Of a stretch of DNA of 8,550 nucleotides, positions 7,225-8,550 are shown piece by piece. The stretch comes from Candidatus Egerieicola pullicola (GTDB lineage Bacteria; Bacillota; Clostridia; Oscillospirales; Ruminococcaceae). Within the stretch, counting starts at the first letter, position 1, and every line of letters begins with the position of its first letter. The stretch is from the NCBI GenBank assembly GCA_018712465.1, contig DVGY01000054.1, forward strand, positions 1 to 8,550, in the 5' to 3' direction. The position numbers and the translations under genes are program-made. A model generated the notes under the pieces. The model had not been told where the DNA came from and made no database searches. It worked only from the letters and a program-made list of their open reading frames with translations.

Positions 7225-7371
7225 ATTATGATAAAACAAAACAAAGAGTGTCTCTTTTGGAAAACACTCTTTGCCTTGTTGAAGGGGAGTATAGTATAGG
7301 ACAGACAACCGGCGAAAGCCTGAGGGAGGTAGCTTTTTAAGTACCGGCTGTCTTAAACGCTTGTTTCATTG
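7225..7371 (-). ncRNA. Candidate small regulatory RNA or leader RNA with a C-rich loop
   Basis: Between a minus-strand promoter candidate and a minus-strand terminator lies a stem-loop with no coding frame. AGACAGCCGGT (complement of 7343-7353) pairs over all 11 positions with GCCGGTTGTCT (complement of 7303-7313) if two G·U pairs are allowed. On the plus strand those two positions become A/C mismatches, so the pairing favours a leftward transcript. Inside, AAAGC pairs with GCTTT (complements of 7332-7336 and 7315-7319), leaving a 12-nt loop TACCTCCCTCAG (complement of 7320-7331). The loop is pyrimidine-rich and complementary to Shine-Dalgarno sequences. I do not recognise an Rfam family. It could be a free small RNA ended at 7228-7272, or the attenuator leader of the 43-aa gene. 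Structure is well supported by pairing, function only inferred. Confidence 0.48.
7228..7272 (-). terminator. Intrinsic terminator on the minus strand
   Basis: AAAGAGTGT (7243-7251) and ACACTCTTT (7264-7272) form a perfect 9-bp stem with a 12-nt loop. On the minus strand the stem is followed by GTTTTGTTTTATC, a good T-rich tail; on the plus strand it is followed by GCCTTGTTG, which is not. The hairpin therefore acts on leftward transcripts. It lies about 80 bases upstream of the 43-aa membrane gene and downstream of the structured element at 7303-7353. Confidence 0.82.
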
Positions 7372-7376
7372 ACCTT

Positions 7377-7405
7377 ATCTTACCACGGGTTGACGAATAT
7401 TGCAA
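7377..7405 (-). promoter_or_regulatory. Promoter candidate for the leftward structured RNA
   Basis: On the minus strand TTGCAA (complement of 7400-7405) and TAAGAT (complement of 7377-7382) are spaced by 17 bases, with TGG directly before the -10 box (extended -10). Each box matches the consensus at four of six positions. The start would fall near 7370, just ahead of the stem-loop at 7303-7353. Confidence 0.45.
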
Positions 7406-7480
7406 ATGTTTCTTTCTGATTTTAATAACTTTTGTGAAAATGCACAAATATCAACCTTGCGATTTGGACAAGTTCAAGAA

Positions 7481-8104
7481 TCACCGCAGGACGCTGGGGC
7501 GGCTGAGAACGAACCGAGCCACAGCAGCCAGCAGCAGATAAAGCAGAATCCCTTCTACCGGAAAGAGTAGGGCACATTTCAATGCCCGCATGGGGAGCAG
7601 TGCTTCCATGGGGGTGCCGTAGAGGCAGGTCAGCCAAAGAGAGTGGAGTAGCAGGTCCACAATCAGGGTGTTGAGCAACTGGGCCACGGCAATCCGCAGA
7701 ATGGCAATCCCCCGCTTTTTCCGGCACGGGTCAAAGTCTCGGTGCATACCATAAAACAGCAAGCCGAAGAGCAGCCCGGTGACGGCGGCGGAAAGGGTAA
7801 AGCCGGGAAAGAAGGGACCCGTGGGGGAAACCAGATATTTGATCGGATCTCCCAAAGCTCCCAGCAGCAGGGCGGCAGTGGGGCCGTAGAGCATTCCGGC
7901 CACCCCGATGGGCAGGGCTGCAAAGCTGATGCGGATAAAGTCAGTGAGCTGCAGTTGGAAAAATCCCAGCACCACATGGCAGGCCAGCAGCATGGAGAGC
8001 ATCACCAACGATTTGGGGCGCTTCAGCTCCCGGGCCGAACGGGAAAACATGGAAAAGGGCCCGGACCGCGCCGGGTTGGAGGGGGCTGATGAAATTTTGG
8101 GCAT
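7481..8104 (-). CDS. folT: Folate ECF transporter S component FolT
   Basis: FolT is the membrane substrate-binding subunit of an energy-coupling factor transporter that imports folate. It works with the shared EcfA, EcfA' and EcfT subunits, which are not in this window, as usual for group II ECF systems. The 207-aa product has the family N-terminal segment ARELKRPKSLVMLSMLLA (24-41), then LTDFIRISFAALPIGVAGMLYGP (53-75), GALGDPIKYLVSPTGPFFPGFTLSA (82-106) and LNTLWL-like LLHSLWLTCLYG (152-163), with about six hydrophobic segments. The start is ATG at 8104 (complement), 7 bases after AAAGGAG (complement of 8112-8118). The open frame extends up to 8224, but there it overlaps the THF riboswitch and has no ribosome binding site. 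The riboswitch immediately upstream independently supports the folate assignment. No clear terminator follows directly; the transcript may run to 7228-7272 or 6985-7020. Confidence 0.95.
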   Translation of the reverse strand: MPKISSAPSNPARSGPFSMFSRSARELKRPKSLVMLSMLLACHVVLGFFQLQLTDFIRISFAALPIGVAGMLYGPTAALLLGALGDPIKYLVSPTGPFFPGFTLSAAVTGLLFGLLFYGMHRDFDPCRKKRGIAILRIAVAQLLNTLIVDLLLHSLWLTCLYGTPMEALLPMRALKCALLFPVEGILLYLLLAAVARFVLSRPSVLR

Positions 8105-8111
8105 AATAAGA

Positions 8112-8175
8112 CTCCTTTCACAGTCAAAACGTAAGCTTTGTTGCTGCAAAAGGAGAGATTCTCGATTTGCAACAG
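8112..8175 (-). promoter_or_regulatory. Translational expression platform of the THF riboswitch (folT ribosome binding site and its anti-pairing partners)
   Basis: The folT ribosome binding site AAAGGAG (complement of 8112-8118) is perfectly complementary to CTCCTTT (complement of 8149-8155), an anti-Shine-Dalgarno sequence. The P1 3' region TGTTGC (complement of 8169-8174) is complementary to GCAACA (complement of 8139-8144). When P1 is not formed, that pairing would enclose the anti-Shine-Dalgarno sequence and leave the ribosome binding site free. When THF stabilises P1, the anti-Shine-Dalgarno sequence can bind the ribosome binding site and block translation. The pairings are visible; the switching logic is inference. 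No terminator is present here, which supports translational control. Confidence 0.62.
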
Positions 8176-8269
8176 CGGGATGCGGGACCCACACCGCAGC
8201 GCTGAGCTTTCGTTCCCCAGGCAACTCCCCGTCCTGTGGACACTTAAACGCATAGGTCCCTACTCTGTT
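8171..8269 (-). ncRNA. Tetrahydrofolate (THF) riboswitch controlling folT
   Basis: Read on the minus strand the leader contains the conserved THF-riboswitch segments in order: GAGTAG (complement of 8260-8265), TGCGTTTAAGTG (8241-8252), GGGGAGTTGCC (8220-8230), CGAAAGC (8206-8212), GCGGTG (8192-8197) and CCGCATCCCGCT (8174-8185). P1 is AACAG/CTGTT (8265-8269 with 8171-8175). P2 is GGGACC/GGTCCC (8255-8260 with 8184-8189), with bases that differ from the THF riboswitches I recall yet still pair, i.e. covariation. The class senses reduced folates and lowers expression of folate transport or synthesis genes when THF is bound, which fits the folT gene 67 bases downstream. Confidence 0.93.
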
Positions 8270-8274
8270 TTGGC

Positions 8275-8292
8275 CAGGCCGTTTTCGGCCTG
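8275..8292 (-). other. Perfect hairpin just 5' of the riboswitch
   Basis: CAGGCCG and CGGCCTG form a 7-bp GC-rich stem closed by a 4-nt loop (AAAA as minus-strand RNA). No T-tract follows on either strand, so it is not a terminator. If folT transcription starts near 8293, the hairpin would sit at the very 5' end of the mRNA, where such stems can stabilise a transcript; that role is inference. Confidence 0.5.
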
Positions 8293-8299
8293 TAGGGAC

Positions 8300-8328
8300 A
8301 GTTTACACCAACAGCCGAAAAAATGCAA
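8300..8328 (-). promoter_or_regulatory. Weak promoter candidate for the riboswitch–folT transcript
   Basis: On the minus strand TTGCAT (complement of 8323-8328) and TAAACT (complement of 8300-8305) are 17 bases apart. They match the consensus boxes at only three and four of six positions. Its place, just ahead of the 5' hairpin and the riboswitch, is the main argument for it. Confidence 0.33.
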
Positions 8329-8354
8329 GGCTTTTTTTGCTGGAAGAAAAGCCT
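8318..8354 (-). terminator. Terminator-like hairpin on the minus strand upstream of folT
   Basis: AGGCTTTT (8328-8335) and AAAAGCCT (8347-8354) form a perfect 8-bp stem with an 11-nt loop. On the minus strand it is followed by TGCA and then TTTTTT (complement of 8318-8323). No gene on the minus strand in view would need it; it could insulate folT from leftward transcription out of the mazF side. It overlaps the folT promoter candidate. Confidence 0.5.
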
Positions 8355-8491
8355 AGGGTCTTGGGACATGTGTTGCGAGGCGGATAGCCGGCACAACTTT
8401 TTTGGGGAAAGTGGGGACAGCGCATAATTCTTCCCCGTTGCGAACATACTGTGACTAAACATTCTTTCCATTCTTTGAAAGGAGCATGGCT

Positions 8492-8550
8492 ATGAACCAT
8501 TCCGTTTCCCGGGGGGAAATCTACTACGCTGACCTGAGCCCGGTGGTGGG
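8492..8550 (+). CDS. MazF/PemK-family toxin-like endoribonuclease, N-terminus only (3' end outside window)
   Basis: Only the first 19 codons plus two bases are visible: MNHSVSRGEIYYADLSPVV. The segment RGEIYYADLSPVVG is the hallmark N-terminal beta-strand region of Gram-positive MazF/EndoA proteins, sequence-specific single-strand RNases that cut mRNA in the cytoplasm. ATG 8492 follows AAAGGAG (8478-8484) by 7 bases; an in-frame ATG at 8486 lies too close to that site. No antitoxin frame lies directly upstream (8360-8485 is closed by stops in all three plus frames), so a partner, if any, is downstream or elsewhere. A possible -10 box CATAAT at 8423-8428 has no good -35 partner. Confidence 0.85.
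   Translation, partial: MNHSVSRGEIYYADLSPVV

Noticed and set aside
7272..7300. Plus-strand promoter-like boxes TTGCCT (7272-7277) and TATAGG (7295-7300), 17 bases apart
   Set aside because: Only four of six matches each, no plus-strand terminator or gene follows, and the stem at 7303-7353 pairs less well as plus-strand RNA.
7431..7448. Hairpin TTTGTG-N6-CACAAA downstream of folT, also similar to the TTGTG-N5-CACAA repeat at 4471-4485
   Set aside because: AT-rich 6-bp stem with no T-tract on the minus strand, so a poor folT terminator; the spacer differs from the 4471 repeat, so a shared operator is not supported.
8440..8453. CGAACATAC near 8441-8449, resembling half of a Gram-positive LexA (SOS) box upstream of mazF
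   Set aside because: The right half (expected GTTCG-like) is TGTGA, so only one half-site matches; this is easily chance.
8244..8471. A 75-codon minus-strand frame between folT and mazF
   Set aside because: No ribosome binding site before its ATG, no domain or membrane features, and it runs through the terminator-like hairpin and the folT promoter region.

Overview
The window looks like chromosomal DNA from a low-GC-phylum (Firmicutes) anaerobe of class Clostridia, most likely an Oscillospiraceae/Ruminococcaceae-type gut bacterium. This rests on the gene order DUF512 radical-SAM-like protein – der – plsY – gpsA, on strong AGGAGG-type ribosome binding sites, on a sortase-type anchored surface enzyme with a clostridial (x)PxTG-like signal, and on a THF riboswitch in front of folT. 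The genus cannot be fixed from the sequence alone. No mobile element, CRISPR array, rRNA or tRNA was seen.

Layout. Positions 1-976 hold the C-terminal two thirds of a DUF512/TIGR03279-type protein, followed by an intrinsic terminator (about 1083-1121). A near-perfect sigma-A promoter (1186-1215) then starts a plus-strand cluster: der (ribosome assembly GTPase), plsY and gpsA (glycerol-3-phosphate supply and its acylation, i.e. the first steps of phospholipid synthesis), a secreted and wall-anchored 5'-nucleotidase-type metallophosphatase, and a hexapeptide O-acetyltransferase whose start codon overlaps the phosphatase stop codon (ATGA). A strong hairpin terminator (6986-7009) closes the cluster. 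A second terminator-like hairpin lies inside it, between plsY and gpsA.

From about 7015 to 8330 everything points the other way (minus strand). Reading in the direction of transcription: a weak promoter candidate, a THF riboswitch (8171-8269) with a visible translational switch, and folT (folate ECF transporter S component). Next comes a roughly 330-bp interval with its own promoter candidate, a stem-loop that pairs fully only as minus-strand RNA and exposes a C-rich anti-Shine-Dalgarno-like loop, and an intrinsic terminator. Last is a 43-aa single-pass membrane protein gene with a consensus ribosome binding site. The interval is the best candidate for something undescribed: either a small regulatory RNA or the leader/attenuator of the small membrane gene.

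The right edge (8492 onward) is the plus-strand start of a MazF/PemK-family toxin-like endoribonuclease, with no antitoxin gene directly upstream of it.

All calls come from reading the sequence; no database search or folding program was run.
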